From contig NZ_JBGQOG010000016.1 in the NCBI RefSeq assembly GCF_052113705.1, positions 52,965 through 116,964 on the forward strand: a DNA stretch of 64,000 nucleotides, written 5' to 3'. Both the position numbers and the translations under genes were made by a program. Every line of letters starts with the position of its first letter. The first letter of the stretch is position 1. The DNA is from JBGQOG01 sp052113705. Its GTDB lineage: Bacteria; Pseudomonadota; Alphaproteobacteria; Rhodobacterales; Rhodobacteraceae. The notes beneath the pieces are model-generated. The model did not search any database. It was not told where the DNA came from and was given only the letters and a program-made list of their open reading frames with translations. Positions 33,357 to 41,761 of this stretch are shown in pieces.

Positions 33357-34514
33357 TTGGACAATTTGGGCCGATATGATGCCATTGTGCTGGGCGCCGG
33401 CGTTGTCGGCGCCTCCACCGCCTGGCATCTGGCACAGGCGGGCCTCTCGGTGGCGCTGGTCGATGCCGAGGGACCGGCGGCGGCGGCATCGGGCGCCTCG
33501 GATGGGGCGGTCTCGGTCGCCTCGAAAAAGCCGGGGCCGCTGGCGCGGCTGGCGACGGCATCGCTCGTCTATACCCGCGCATTGGCCGAGACCGGGCCGC
33601 TGGCGCAGGCCTATCACCCGCGCCCCAGCTATATCTTTGGCACGGGCCCGGATGAGACCGCCGCGATGGACGCGCTGATCGCCAAGCTGGACGCTTTGGG
33701 CGATGCCGTCCGCCTGCGGCGCGATGGCGGCGCCGGGGTCTTGCCCGGCACCGGCCCCGGCGTCGAGCGGCTGCTGGAGCTGACCGGCGAGGGCCATATG
33801 CCCGGCTATGCGGCGGTCGCGGGCTATCTCAGCGATCCGCGCATCGCCCGGATCTGGCCCGCGCGGGTGCTTGGCCTCGATGAAACCGACGGCAGCGTCA
33901 CGGTGAACCTCGGCCATCAGCGTCTTTCGGCGCCGCGGGTGATTGCCGCGCTGGGCACCGCAACGCCCGTGCTTTTCCCCGGCCTGCCGGTGCTGCCCCG
34001 CGCGGGACAGCTCTTTGTGACCGACCGCGGCCAGCCCGGGGCATTGCCCGGCGCGCTGACCTCGGCCGCCTATCTGCTGGCCAAGACCACCAATCCCGCG
34101 GTCCTGCCGCGCCCGCCGGTGGTGATCGACCCGCTGACCACCGGGCAATATCTGGTGGGCTCGACCCGCGAAGACCATGCCGACCCGACCCGCGTTGATT
34201 TCGCGACGCTGCAACAGCTGATGATCCGCGCCGCCGAGACCTGGCCCGCCCTGCGCGCCCGCCGGGTGATCCGCGCCTTTGCCGGGGTGCGCGCCGCCGT
34301 GTCTGACAGCCTGCCGATTGTCGGCCTCGCCCCCGGATCGGCCCGCATCACGCTTGCCACCGGATTTGAGGGCGACGGCATCTGCCTCTCCGCGGTGATC
34401 GGGCGCGAGGTGGCGCGGATGGCGACGGGGATGGCCCCGGCGGCCGATCTGCTGGCCGATCTCGCCACCCTCTCGCCCGCCCGTTTCCCATCCTTGCAGG
34501 AGAGCGTCGCATGA
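33357..34514 (+). CDS. FAD-dependent amino-acid/opine oxidoreductase, DAO-like catalytic subunit
   Basis: 385 residues. Starts at a TTG (33357) with AGGAGG exactly 5 nt upstream; no ATG or GTG nearby gives a sensible N-terminus. FAD dinucleotide motif VLGAGVVGASTAWHLAQAG, then SGASDGAVS, and near the C-terminus ATGFEGDGICLSAVIG, the D-amino-acid-oxidase/glycine-oxidase family layout. The next two genes encode a small 2Fe-2S protein and an FAD/NAD subunit, as in heterotrimeric dehydrogenases (D-hydroxyproline dehydrogenase, octopine/nopaline oxidase, HcnABC). It oxidises a C-N bond of an amino acid or N-substituted amino acid. Substrate not deducible. Confidence 0.88.
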   Translation: MDNLGRYDAIVLGAGVVGASTAWHLAQAGLSVALVDAEGPAAAASGASDGAVSVASKKPGPLARLATASLVYTRALAETGPLAQAYHPRPSYIFGTGPDETAAMDALIAKLDALGDAVRLRRDGGAGVLPGTGPGVERLLELTGEGHMPGYAAVAGYLSDPRIARIWPARVLGLDETDGSVTVNLGHQRLSAPRVIAALGTATPVLFPGLPVLPRAGQLFVTDRGQPGALPGALTSAAYLLAKTTNPAVLPRPPVVIDPLTTGQYLVGSTREDHADPTRVDFATLQQLMIRAAETWPALRARRVIRAFAGVRAAVSDSLPIVGLAPGSARITLATGFEGDGICLSAVIGREVARMATGMAPAADLLADLATLSPARFPSLQESVA

Positions 34515-34783
34515 GCGGTCCCGTGATCCACTGGAACGGCCAGCCGCTGGCCTTCGCGCCGGGCGAAAGCGTCGCCCATGCGCTGACCCGCGCGGGCATC
34601 CGCCATTTTGGCCCCGGGCCTGTCGGCGTCGCCCGCGCGGTGTTTTGCGGGATCGGCCAGTGCCAGATGTGCCTCGTGCAGATCAACGGGCGCACGGCAG
34701 AGGCCTGCCTGACGCTCTGCGCGGCCGGCATGCAGGTGACCGCTGAGAACACCCTTGCCGAAACGGAGATCCGCCATGACTGA
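34511..34783 (+). CDS. small 2Fe-2S ferredoxin-like subunit (HcnA/OoxA-associated type)
   Basis: 90 residues. Cysteines C46, C51, C54 and C66 (FCGIGQCQMCLV, then EACLT) bind a plant-type 2Fe-2S cluster. It matches the small gamma subunit of multimeric amino-acid/opine dehydrogenases and would pass electrons between flavins. Overlaps the DAO-like gene by 4 bp and the next gene by 8 bp, indicating coupled synthesis of one complex. Confidence 0.9.
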   Translation: MSGPVIHWNGQPLAFAPGESVAHALTRAGIRHFGPGPVGVARAVFCGIGQCQMCLVQINGRTAEACLTLCAAGMQVTAENTLAETEIRHD

Positions 34784-36080
34784 GGGAGCGATCCTGGTGG
34801 TGGGCGCGGGCCTTGCGGGGGTTGGCGCGGCGGTTGAACTGGCCCGCGCCGGGCAAAAGGTGCTGGTCGTCGACCGCGCCCCCCGCGCCGGTGGCGCCAT
34901 CCACCGCCAGCCCCTGCCCGGCCGCGCCGCCATTTCCTCTGACGCCGCGCGCTGGGATGGGCTGATGGCCGAGGCGCAGGCCCTGCCGATCGCCTGGGCG
35001 TTTGAGACCAGATTTTCGGGGCTTGATCACAACGACACCGCGCTCCTCACCGGCGCCAGAAACCAGCTTTTACGCCCCGCGGCGCTTGTGCTGGCGCTCG
35101 GCGCGCGCGAAGCCGTGCGGCCCCGCACCGGCTGGACCTTGCCGGGGGTGACCACGGCGGGCGCGGTACAGATCGAGCTGAAAACATTGGGTGTCGCGCC
35201 GCAAGGCCGGCTTGTGCTGGCGGGCAGCGGGCCGCTGCTGCTCGCGGTGGCGGCGCAGATGACGCGGCTTGGCAACCCGCCGGTGGCGGTGATCGAAAGC
35301 GGCGCGCCCTTCGCGCATCCGTGGCTCAGCCTTGGCCTGCCGCTCGGCTATCTGCGCGAGGCGGCGGGCTATCTGACCACCCTGCTGCGCGCCCGCGTGC
35401 CGATCCTGACCCGGGCCGAGGTTCTGGCAATCCGCCCCGAGGGCGCCGCCCTCAGCGTCGAGGTGGCGACGCCGAATGGCCCTCGCCGCTTCACCGTCGA
35501 CCGGGTGGGCCTGCATGACGGCATCCGCAAGAACGACGCGGGCGTCACCGCAAACAGAAATATCCCGGTCCTGCCGCTCGGCGATTGTGCCGAGGTTCTG
35601 GGCGCGCGCGCCGCCCTTGCCGCAGGCCGGGCGGGCGGGAAGGCTTTGGCCCGTGTGCTGGCCGGGGGAACCGCCTGCGGCCCGGTCACCGCCCCCGCAC
35701 TGGCCCGCGAACGCGCCGCGCAACAGCGGCTGGCGCGGATCTATGCCCATGACGGCATGATCCGCCTGCATGATCTGCCGGGCGACACCGTCCTGTGCCG
35801 CTGTGAAGGCCGCACGCTCGACGATCTGCGCGCCTTGGGCACCGCCCCCCGCGTGCGGGAATTGCGGCTGATGGGGCGGTTTGGCATGGGCGCCTGTCAG
35901 GGCCGCTTTTGCGGCGAATGGGTCGCCCGGATCACCGCCGCCGACCCCAATCCGCCGCCGCCGGACAGCCCCCTCGGCCAGCCCCGCTGGCCCCTCGCCC
36001 CTCTCGCCATTGCGGATCTGATCGCGGCCACGCCCGATCCGGACGCCGCCCCCCTCACTGCCAAAGGAACCCCCGCATGA
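34776..36080 (+). CDS. FAD/NAD(P)-binding oxidoreductase subunit with C-terminal BFD-like cysteine domain
   Basis: 434 residues from the ATG at 34776. N-terminal dinucleotide fold (VVGAGLAGVGAAVELARAGQ), a second nucleotide-binding unit (LVLAGSGPLLLAVAAQ), then a BFD-type Fe-S motif: CRC near 341-343 and CQGRFC near 373-378. This is the alpha subunit of D-hydroxyproline dehydrogenase/opine-oxidase-type complexes. It works with the two preceding genes. The C-terminus is extended by a proline-rich tail. Confidence 0.88.
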   Translation: MTEGAILVVGAGLAGVGAAVELARAGQKVLVVDRAPRAGGAIHRQPLPGRAAISSDAARWDGLMAEAQALPIAWAFETRFSGLDHNDTALLTGARNQLLRPAALVLALGAREAVRPRTGWTLPGVTTAGAVQIELKTLGVAPQGRLVLAGSGPLLLAVAAQMTRLGNPPVAVIESGAPFAHPWLSLGLPLGYLREAAGYLTTLLRARVPILTRAEVLAIRPEGAALSVEVATPNGPRRFTVDRVGLHDGIRKNDAGVTANRNIPVLPLGDCAEVLGARAALAAGRAGGKALARVLAGGTACGPVTAPALARERAAQQRLARIYAHDGMIRLHDLPGDTVLCRCEGRTLDDLRALGTAPRVRELRLMGRFGMGACQGRFCGEWVARITAADPNPPPPDSPLGQPRWPLAPLAIADLIAATPDPDAAPLTAKGTPA

Positions 36081-37471
36081 CCCTCGCTTCCCCGAAAATC
36101 GCCACGGCGACCACATTCGACATCCGCAATCCCTTCTCCGGCGCCCTGATCGGGCGGCTGCCCGAAACCCCGGGGCCCGAGATCGTGGCAACGGTGCTGC
36201 GCGCCCGTCAGGCGGCGGCGGCCTTCCGCGCCTCTCAGCCCTATGAACGCCGGGCGCTGCTGGATCGGCTGGCGGCACTGGTGCTGCGCGACGGCGAAAA
36301 GCTGGCGCAGTTGATCTGCGCCGAGATGGGCAAAACCATCACCGAGGCGCGCAACGAATCCCGCCGCGCCGTCAACACCCTGCGCCTCTCGGGCGAGGCC
36401 GTGGCCTTTCTGGACGGCGAAGTGCTGAATTGCGCGGTGATTGAGGGCGGTGCGAACCGCCACGCCTCGATCACCTATATGCCGACCGGCACCGTTGCGG
36501 CGATCACCCCCTTCAACTACCCGCTGAACCTGCTCTGCCACAAGCTGGGGCCCGCGATCGCGGCGGGGAATGCGGTGGTGGTGAAACCCTCGCCCAAGGC
36601 GCCTTTTGCCGCCGAGCATCTGGTGCGGCTGACCGAAGAGGCCGGTTTCCCGCGCGATCTGGTGCAGATCGTGCATGGCGGGGCGGCGGCGGCCACCGCG
36701 CTGGCCTGCGCGCCGATTGACCTCTTGTCCTTCACCGGCGGGCCGGTGGCGGGGCTGGCGCTGAAACGCGCCTCGGGCCTTGTGCGCTGCCTGATGGAAC
36801 TGGGCGGCAATGACCCGCTCTTCGTGCTCGCGGATGCGGATCTTGAGGCTGCCGCCGCCACCGCCATCGGCCACCGCTATGAAATCGCGGGTCAAAGCTG
36901 CGCGGCGGTGAAAAAACTCTATGTGCACGAGGACATCCGCGACGCCTTTACCGAGATTTTGCTGAGCAAGGTGGCCGCGCACCGCTATGGCGATCCGGCG
37001 GCTGCGGCGACGCAGATGGGCCCGGTGATCGACACGGCCGCCGCGCAGGAGATCATGGACCGGCTGGCCGAGGCGCAAACATTGGGCGCGCGCCTGCTGA
37101 CCGGCGGCACGCGCGAGGGCGCGCTGATCGCGCCGACGGTGATCGACAATGTCCCGCTCGATGCCAGGCTGATCGCCGAGGAGACCTTTGGTCCGGTTCT
37201 GGCCATCCGTCCCTTCCGCAGCCTCGATGCGGCGATGGCCGAGGTCAACAGCTCGGATTTCGGGCTGCAGGCGGGGATTTTCAGCAATGACCATGCCGCG
37301 ATCCGCAAACTGTCGCGCGGGCTGCAGGTGGGCGGCGTGATGGTCAATGAGGGGCCGGATTTCCGCGCCGAACATGTGCCCTTCGGCGGCATCAAACGCT
37401 CGGGTCTGGGGCGCGAGGGGGTGCGGATCGCGCTGCGCGAAATGTCGGAAACCCGCGTGGTGATCGACTGA
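36077..37471 (+). CDS. aldehyde dehydrogenase, NAD(P)-dependent
   Basis: 464 residues, ATG at 36077 overlapping the previous stop by 4 bp. ALDH landmarks: FNYPLNLLCHKLGPAIAAGN, VVKPSPKAP, general-base E241 in CLMELGGNDP, catalytic C275 in AGQSCAAVKKLYV, EETFGPVLAI, and PFGGIKRSGLGREG. Resembles lactaldehyde/semialdehyde-type dehydrogenases. In this operon it presumably oxidises the semialdehyde formed from the amino acid; whether that is aminoadipate, ketoglutarate or another semialdehyde is not decidable. Confidence 0.9.
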   Translation: MTLASPKIATATTFDIRNPFSGALIGRLPETPGPEIVATVLRARQAAAAFRASQPYERRALLDRLAALVLRDGEKLAQLICAEMGKTITEARNESRRAVNTLRLSGEAVAFLDGEVLNCAVIEGGANRHASITYMPTGTVAAITPFNYPLNLLCHKLGPAIAAGNAVVVKPSPKAPFAAEHLVRLTEEAGFPRDLVQIVHGGAAAATALACAPIDLLSFTGGPVAGLALKRASGLVRCLMELGGNDPLFVLADADLEAAAATAIGHRYEIAGQSCAAVKKLYVHEDIRDAFTEILLSKVAAHRYGDPAAAATQMGPVIDTAAAQEIMDRLAEAQTLGARLLTGGTREGALIAPTVIDNVPLDARLIAEETFGPVLAIRPFRSLDAAMAEVNSSDFGLQAGIFSNDHAAIRKLSRGLQVGGVMVNEGPDFRAEHVPFGGIKRSGLGREGVRIALREMSETRVVID

Positions 37472-38139
37472 TGCGGGTGATCGTGCATGGCGCGGGCGGC
37501 AAGGTGGGCGCGGCGCTTCTGGCCCAGATCGCGGAAGCCCCGGATCTGACGCTGGGCGCGGCGATCCGCGGCCGCGCCGAGCTGCCCGCCGCCCGGCTCA
37601 GCGGCGATGTGGTGGTTGATTTCTCGGCCCCCGAGGGCAGCCTGGCGCTTCTGGACCGTCTGGCGGGCAGCGACCTGCCGCTGGTGATCGGGACCACCGG
37701 CCTTGGCCCCGACCATCTGGCGCGGATCACCGCTGCGGCGGCAGAGCGCCCGATTCTGATGGCCGCGAATTTCACCCTGGGGTTTGAGCCGTTCCGGATG
37801 GCGGGCGCGGCGCTGGCGGCCGCACTGCCCGAGGCCCGGCTGATCGTGGGCGAAATCTACAGCATCGCCAAGAAACCCGCCGCCTCCGGCACCACCCAGC
37901 AATTGGTGGCCGCGCTGACCACGCCGACGCGCCGCCCCGAAACCGACATCGGCCGCGTCGGCGACACGCCGGGCGTCAACAGCATCACCCTCGATCTTGG
38001 CGTCAGCCAGATCACCCTCACCATGACTGTCCGCTCGCGTGCCGCCTATGCGGCGGGCGCGCTCTCGGCCGCGCGCTGGCTGATCGGCCAACCGCCAGGT
38101 CTTTATTCCGCAAACGATATGTTCAGGGAAAACCCATGA
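37471..38139 (+). CDS. divergent DapB-like reductase lacking the catalytic histidines
   Basis: 222 residues against about 270 for housekeeping DapB. The nucleotide motif VHGAGGKVGAALLAQI and GTTG (74-77) are kept. The DapB catalytic box, normally E-x-H-H-x-x-K-x-D-A-P-S-G-T, reads EIYSIAKKPAASGTT (128-142): the lysine (K134) and SGT are present but both histidines are replaced by Tyr-Ser. The enzyme therefore probably still binds a nicotinamide cofactor and a dicarboxylate-like imine but may not perform the standard dihydrodipicolinate reduction. TGATG overlap with the ALDH stop and 4-bp overlap with the DapA-like gene show tight coupling. Confidence 0.8.
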   Translation: MRVIVHGAGGKVGAALLAQIAEAPDLTLGAAIRGRAELPAARLSGDVVVDFSAPEGSLALLDRLAGSDLPLVIGTTGLGPDHLARITAAAAERPILMAANFTLGFEPFRMAGAALAAALPEARLIVGEIYSIAKKPAASGTTQQLVAALTTPTRRPETDIGRVGDTPGVNSITLDLGVSQITLTMTVRSRAAYAAGALSAARWLIGQPPGLYSANDMFRENP

Positions 38140-39035
38140 CACGCACCACCCCTTTTGACGGTGTCTTCACCGCCCTCGTCACCCCGTTCAACGCCGATCT
38201 CAGCATCGACTGGGCCGCGTTTGACCGCCTTCTGGACCGTCAGCTGGAGGCGGGGATCACCGGCCTCGTGCCCGTGGGCACCACCGGCGAGGCGGCAACG
38301 CTGACCGAAGCCGAGGCGCTGGCAGTGATCGCGCGCACGGTGAAACGCGCGGAGGGTCAGGCCTATGTGCTGGCGGGCACCGGCTGCAATGTGACGCAGA
38401 CCAGCATCGCCGCCAGCCAGCGCGCCGCCGATGCCGGGGCCGATGGCGTGCTTCTCATCACGCCCTATTACAACAAACCCTCGCAGGACGGGCTGGTCGC
38501 GCATTTTGGCGCGGTGGCCGAAGCGGTGTCCTGCGACATCATGCTCTATTCGGTGCCGGGCCGCACCGGGGTGGCGATTGCCCCCGCCACCGCCGCCACC
38601 CTGTCGGACCGCCATGCGAATATCGTGGCGATCAAGGAGGCCGGGGGCGACCCTGCCCGCGTCACGGCGCTGCGCGCGCTGGCGGGCCCGGAATTTGTCG
38701 TGCATTGCGGCGATGACGGTCTGGCGCTGCCCTTCTATGCGCTGGGGGCGCGGGGGCTGACCTCGGTGCTGTCGAACTGGCGCCCGGATCTGTGCATGGC
38801 GCTCTGGCAGGCCTGGGCGCGGGGCGATGCGTCCCGGGCGCTGGAGCTGCATGAGGCGATCGTGCCGCTGGCGGAGGCGATGTTTGTGGAATCCAGCCCG
38901 GCGCCGCTGAAACACATGCTGGCCCGCGAGGGGCTGATTTCGGAGCATCTGCGGATGCCGCTGATGCCGCTCTCGCTCTCGGGGCGGGCGGCGCTGGACC
39001 AGCTGATCGCCCCGGCGATGGCGCTGGCCAGCTGA
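38136..39035 (+). CDS. DapA-family (dihydrodipicolinate synthase-like) lyase
   Basis: 299 residues, TIM-barrel class I aldolase. All DapA landmarks are present: VGTTGEAATL (T49/T50), ITPYYNKPSQDG (Y112), LYSVPGRTGV (Y138, R143), Schiff-base K167 in IVAIKEAGGD. Unlike many catabolic relatives (for example hydroxyproline-pathway deaminases) the carboxylate-binding GRT arginine is kept, so it looks like a true HTPA synthase or its reverse. It closes the oxidoreductase operon, after a DapB-like gene. Either a paralogue recruited to catabolism or a pyruvate-yielding aldolase; housekeeping lysine synthesis is less likely in this setting. Confidence 0.82.
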   Translation: MTRTTPFDGVFTALVTPFNADLSIDWAAFDRLLDRQLEAGITGLVPVGTTGEAATLTEAEALAVIARTVKRAEGQAYVLAGTGCNVTQTSIAASQRAADAGADGVLLITPYYNKPSQDGLVAHFGAVAEAVSCDIMLYSVPGRTGVAIAPATAATLSDRHANIVAIKEAGGDPARVTALRALAGPEFVVHCGDDGLALPFYALGARGLTSVLSNWRPDLCMALWQAWARGDASRALELHEAIVPLAEAMFVESSPAPLKHMLAREGLISEHLRMPLMPLSLSGRAALDQLIAPAMALAS

Positions 39036-39507
39036 CACTCCGCTACTCAGGCCGCGGTGTTGGTTCCGGCGACGGGACTGATGCTGCTACCGGCGATGGT
39101 CCCGGCGATCAATATAGCGATGCTCCCGGCGATCGGCCTTGGGACGACCACTGTGTTTCGGCCCTTGCAGGGGCCGGACCACAGCACCGGTGCAGCCTGC
39201 CAATCGCCCGCCCGGTTCCGCTCGGTTCCGCGCGGGCGAGACCGCCCAAAAGCGGGAGGTTTTGAGCGCCACCCCTGAGCGCCAGGATCGCGCCGCCGAC
39301 ACAAGTCCGCGCGGCCAAAGACCGCACATCCATGCCCCCGAATATCTGAGCACCGCTCCGGTCTGACCTCAGAGTCCGCCTGCCGCCCAAGGCGCGGTGA
39401 AAGGCAAAACGTGTCGCATAATCGGACGACGTGGCGAATTTGGTGGTTCCCGAAAGAACCCTATCGTGGCTCTCAGTGGATTGAACGAAACTCACAATGT
39501 GGAGAAA
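39036..39507. other. intergenic region with CCGGCGAT repeats and a hairpin
   Basis: About 470 bp after the DapA-like gene. Imperfect repeats of CCGGCGAT (39067-39137) are followed by an 8-bp hairpin TCGCCCGC/GCGGGCGA (39204-39239). No gene is supported; frames on either strand are repetitive. A small GGTTC/GAACC hairpin lies downstream of tRNA-Ser (about 39451-39466). Confidence 0.45.
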
Positions 39508-39597
39508 TGGCGGACAGAGAGGGATTCGAACCCTCGAGACGGTTCCCCGCCTACACACTTTCCAGGCGTGCGCCTTCGACCACTCGGCCACCTGTCC
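39508..39597 (-). tRNA. tRNA-Ser (anticodon GGA)
   Basis: Minus-strand 90-nt cloverleaf: GGACAGG at 39597, D-arm TGGCCGAGTGGTCGAAGGC, anticodon stem CACGC/GTGTG with loop CTGGAAA (GGA), a long variable arm as in class II tRNAs, T-arm GGGTTCGAATCCC, and CCA at 39510-39508. Confidence 0.96.
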
Positions 39598-39786
39598 GTG
39601 GCGCGGTGTGTAACCGCAAACCACCGGGGCTTGCAAGGGGATTTGACAGGGATTTCGTGCCTTATGTTTGGGCAGCCTCCGCCAAATCAGAGGCTTGCGG
39701 GGAAAGCCGGGAGCCGCGCCTTGTATCCGCCCTGCCGCTCCCTTACCCTTCCGTGAAATCCCGTCCTGATCCCGGAGCCCGCCCTG

Positions 39787-40917
39787 ATGATCCGTCCCCT
39801 CCCCCCCAATGGGACTCCCCCCGAGACGACGGATCGCCGCGATGCCACGCCCCGCCTGCCCGCACTGTTTCTGGGCTTGATCGCCTTTGCGCTGACCCTG
39901 TTTCTGCTGGTTGCGGCCAAGTTCATCCTGATCTCGCTGACCACCGCCATCATCGTGTTTTCGCTGACCTCCGAGGCGATCAATGCCATCGCGCGGTTGC
40001 GGATCGGGCCTGCACATATCCCGATGCGGCTGGCCTCGCTGGTGGCACTGCTCCTGATCGCGGCGGGTCTCTTCACCCTCTCGGCGCTGCTGCTCAGCCA
40101 GGCCAATGAAGTCGTCACCATGGCGCTGACCTATACCGAGCCGGCCAGCCGGGCGATTGCCGAACTCTTCCGCTGGATGGGGCCGGATATCGAGAATGCG
40201 GTGCTCTCCAGCCTGCGCTCGACCGAATTGCCGGGCTATCTGCGCGCCGTTGCCGGTCAGGCAGGCAGCCTGCTGTCGGGAACGATTCTGGTGATCCTGT
40301 TCGTTGGTTTTCTCTTTGCCGAGCGGGTGTGGTTCTTCACCAAACTGGTGAACCTTCTGGGGGATGCGGAGCGCGCGGAGCGGACGGGGACGATCATCGA
40401 ATCCATCATGCGCCGGGTGAACCACTATTTGCTGGTGAAAACCGGGGTGAGTGCCACCACCGGGGTGGCCGTCTATGCCATCTTCACGGTGGCGGGCTTT
40501 GATCTGGCGCTGCCGGTGGCGATCCTGACCTTCGTGCTGAATTTTATCCCCTCGCTGGGGTCGATCGTGGCCACCTGTCTTGCGGCGCTGGTCGTCTATG
40601 TGCAGACCGGCGATGCCCGCTCGATGCTGGCGGTGCTGGCGGGGGTGGGCGTGGTGCAGTTCATCATCGGCAATATCATTGACCCGATGCTGATGGGGCG
40701 GGCGCTGCGGCTGTCCTCCTTTGGCATCATCATCTCGCTGGCGTTCTGGGGGGCGGTCTGGGGCCTGCCGGGGATGTTTCTGGCGGTGCCGATCATGGTG
40801 GCGGTGATGATCGTGTGCTCGCATATTCCGGGGCTGCGGCCCTTGGCCGTGCTCCTGTCGCGCGAAGGGCTGCCGGAAACCGAAGCGCAGACGGTCGCGG
40901 CCCTCAACCGGCGCTGA
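39787..40917 (+). CDS. AI-2E transporter-family (PerM/YdiK-like) membrane permease
   Basis: 376 residues with about seven to eight hydrophobic segments: a pair at the N-terminus (LFLGLIAFALTLFLLVAAKF), LVALLLIAAGLFTLSALLLS, the extended loop, then LPVAILTFVLNFIPSLGSIV and IIGNIIDPMLMGRALRLSSF, the most conserved family signature. Members export autoinducer-2 in E. coli or act as Na+/H+ antiporters elsewhere; substrate is not predictable. Stands alone. Confidence 0.9.
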   Translation: MIRPLPPNGTPPETTDRRDATPRLPALFLGLIAFALTLFLLVAAKFILISLTTAIIVFSLTSEAINAIARLRIGPAHIPMRLASLVALLLIAAGLFTLSALLLSQANEVVTMALTYTEPASRAIAELFRWMGPDIENAVLSSLRSTELPGYLRAVAGQAGSLLSGTILVILFVGFLFAERVWFFTKLVNLLGDAERAERTGTIIESIMRRVNHYLLVKTGVSATTGVAVYAIFTVAGFDLALPVAILTFVLNFIPSLGSIVATCLAALVVYVQTGDARSMLAVLAGVGVVQFIIGNIIDPMLMGRALRLSSFGIIISLAFWGAVWGLPGMFLAVPIMVAVMIVCSHIPGLRPLAVLLSREGLPETEAQTVAALNRR

Positions 40918-40971
40918 GCTTCGGGGCGGGCGCCCGGGGGCTCTGCCCCCAGCCTGTGACCGCCCGTCGAT

Positions 40972-41020
40972 GGGGCGGCCAAAGGCTTCCCCCGGGATAT
41001 TTCAGATCAGGCAAAGGGCG
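40972..41020 (+). repeat. REP-like intergenic element, copy 1
   Basis: GGCTTCCCCCGGGATATTT followed by AGATCAGGCAAA. Related copies lie at 62347-62385 (same orientation) and 62451-62490 (inverted). All are extragenic and centre on GCCTCC..GGGGATATTT. Confidence 0.55.
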
Positions 41021-41038
41021 GGCGCGGTGGGGGCTGGC

Positions 41039-41761
41039 TCAGGCGAGATGGATTGTCAGGCGGCGGTTCTGTTTGCCTTTTTTCTCGATTTTGCCAAGGC
41101 GCAATCTGCCGATTTCCCCGGTCCGCGCGACATGGGTGCCGCCGCAGGGCTGCAGGTCGATCTGATCTGCCCCGCTGCCGATCCGCACGAGGCGAACCCG
41201 GCCCTGCCCCCGTGGCGGCTTGACCGAGAGCGTCTTGACGAGGCCGGGATTGGCGTCAAGCTCTGCCTCGGTGATCCAGGTCTCGGTGACCGGCAGATCG
41301 CGCGCGGCCAGCGCGTTCAGCGCGGCCTCCAGCGCCGCCAGATCGGCGGGCGGTTCCGGCATGTCGAAATCCAGGCGGCCCTTGTCGGCGGCAATCTGGC
41401 CGCCGGTGACCGGCAGCGGCACCAGCACTGACAACAGATGCAGCGCGGTATGCACCCGCATATGCCGGTGCCGCCGCTCCCAATCGAGGCTTTGACGGAC
41501 CGGCAGACCGACCGGCGGCAGTGGCAGCGGCTCGGCCGGGACGAGGATCACCCCGCCGTCCATCCCCTTGATCGCGGTGGCAATCTCGATCTGACCGCCC
41601 AGCCAGCTCAGCTGCCCGCTGTCGCCCGGTTGCCCGCCGCCCTGCGGGTAAAAGACGGAGGCGGCGCAGAGGATCCCGCCCTCGGGCGTATGGGCCAGCA
41701 CGCGGCTGCCTGCCTCCCGCTGATAGGGCGCGCTTTGGTACAGCGCCTCGGTCAGGATCAT
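41039..41761 (-). CDS. AlaX-like alanyl-tRNA editing protein
   Basis: 240 residues. Homologous to the editing domain of alanyl-tRNA synthetase: zinc ligands HTALH (H104, H108) and CGGTH (C207, H211), plus ASVFYPQGGGQPGDSG. Such free-standing proteins hydrolyse mischarged Ser-tRNA(Ala) or Gly-tRNA(Ala), preventing serine misincorporation. It overlaps the MscS gene by 4 bp as last gene of the run; editing of mischarged tRNA fits an oxidative-stress operon because AlaRS editing is oxidation-sensitive in general, which is inference. Confidence 0.9.
   Translation of the reverse strand: MILTEALYQSAPYQREAGSRVLAHTPEGGILCAASVFYPQGGGQPGDSGQLSWLGGQIEIATAIKGMDGGVILVPAEPLPLPPVGLPVRQSLDWERRHRHMRVHTALHLLSVLVPLPVTGGQIAADKGRLDFDMPEPPADLAALEAALNALAARDLPVTETWITEAELDANPGLVKTLSVKPPRGQGRVRLVRIGSGADQIDLQPCGGTHVARTGEIGRLRLGKIEKKGKQNRRLTIHLA

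Noticed and set aside
38136..39035. Hydroxyproline-pathway deaminase (HypD) as a firm call
   Set aside because: The full HTPA-synthase residue set including the GRT arginine and the lack of an epimerase gene argue against a confident assignment; kept only as an alternative.
39047..39304. Small frame with AGT/IAG repeats opposite the CCGGCGAT repeat region
   Set aside because: Only reflects the DNA repeat; no ribosome-binding site or plausible fold.
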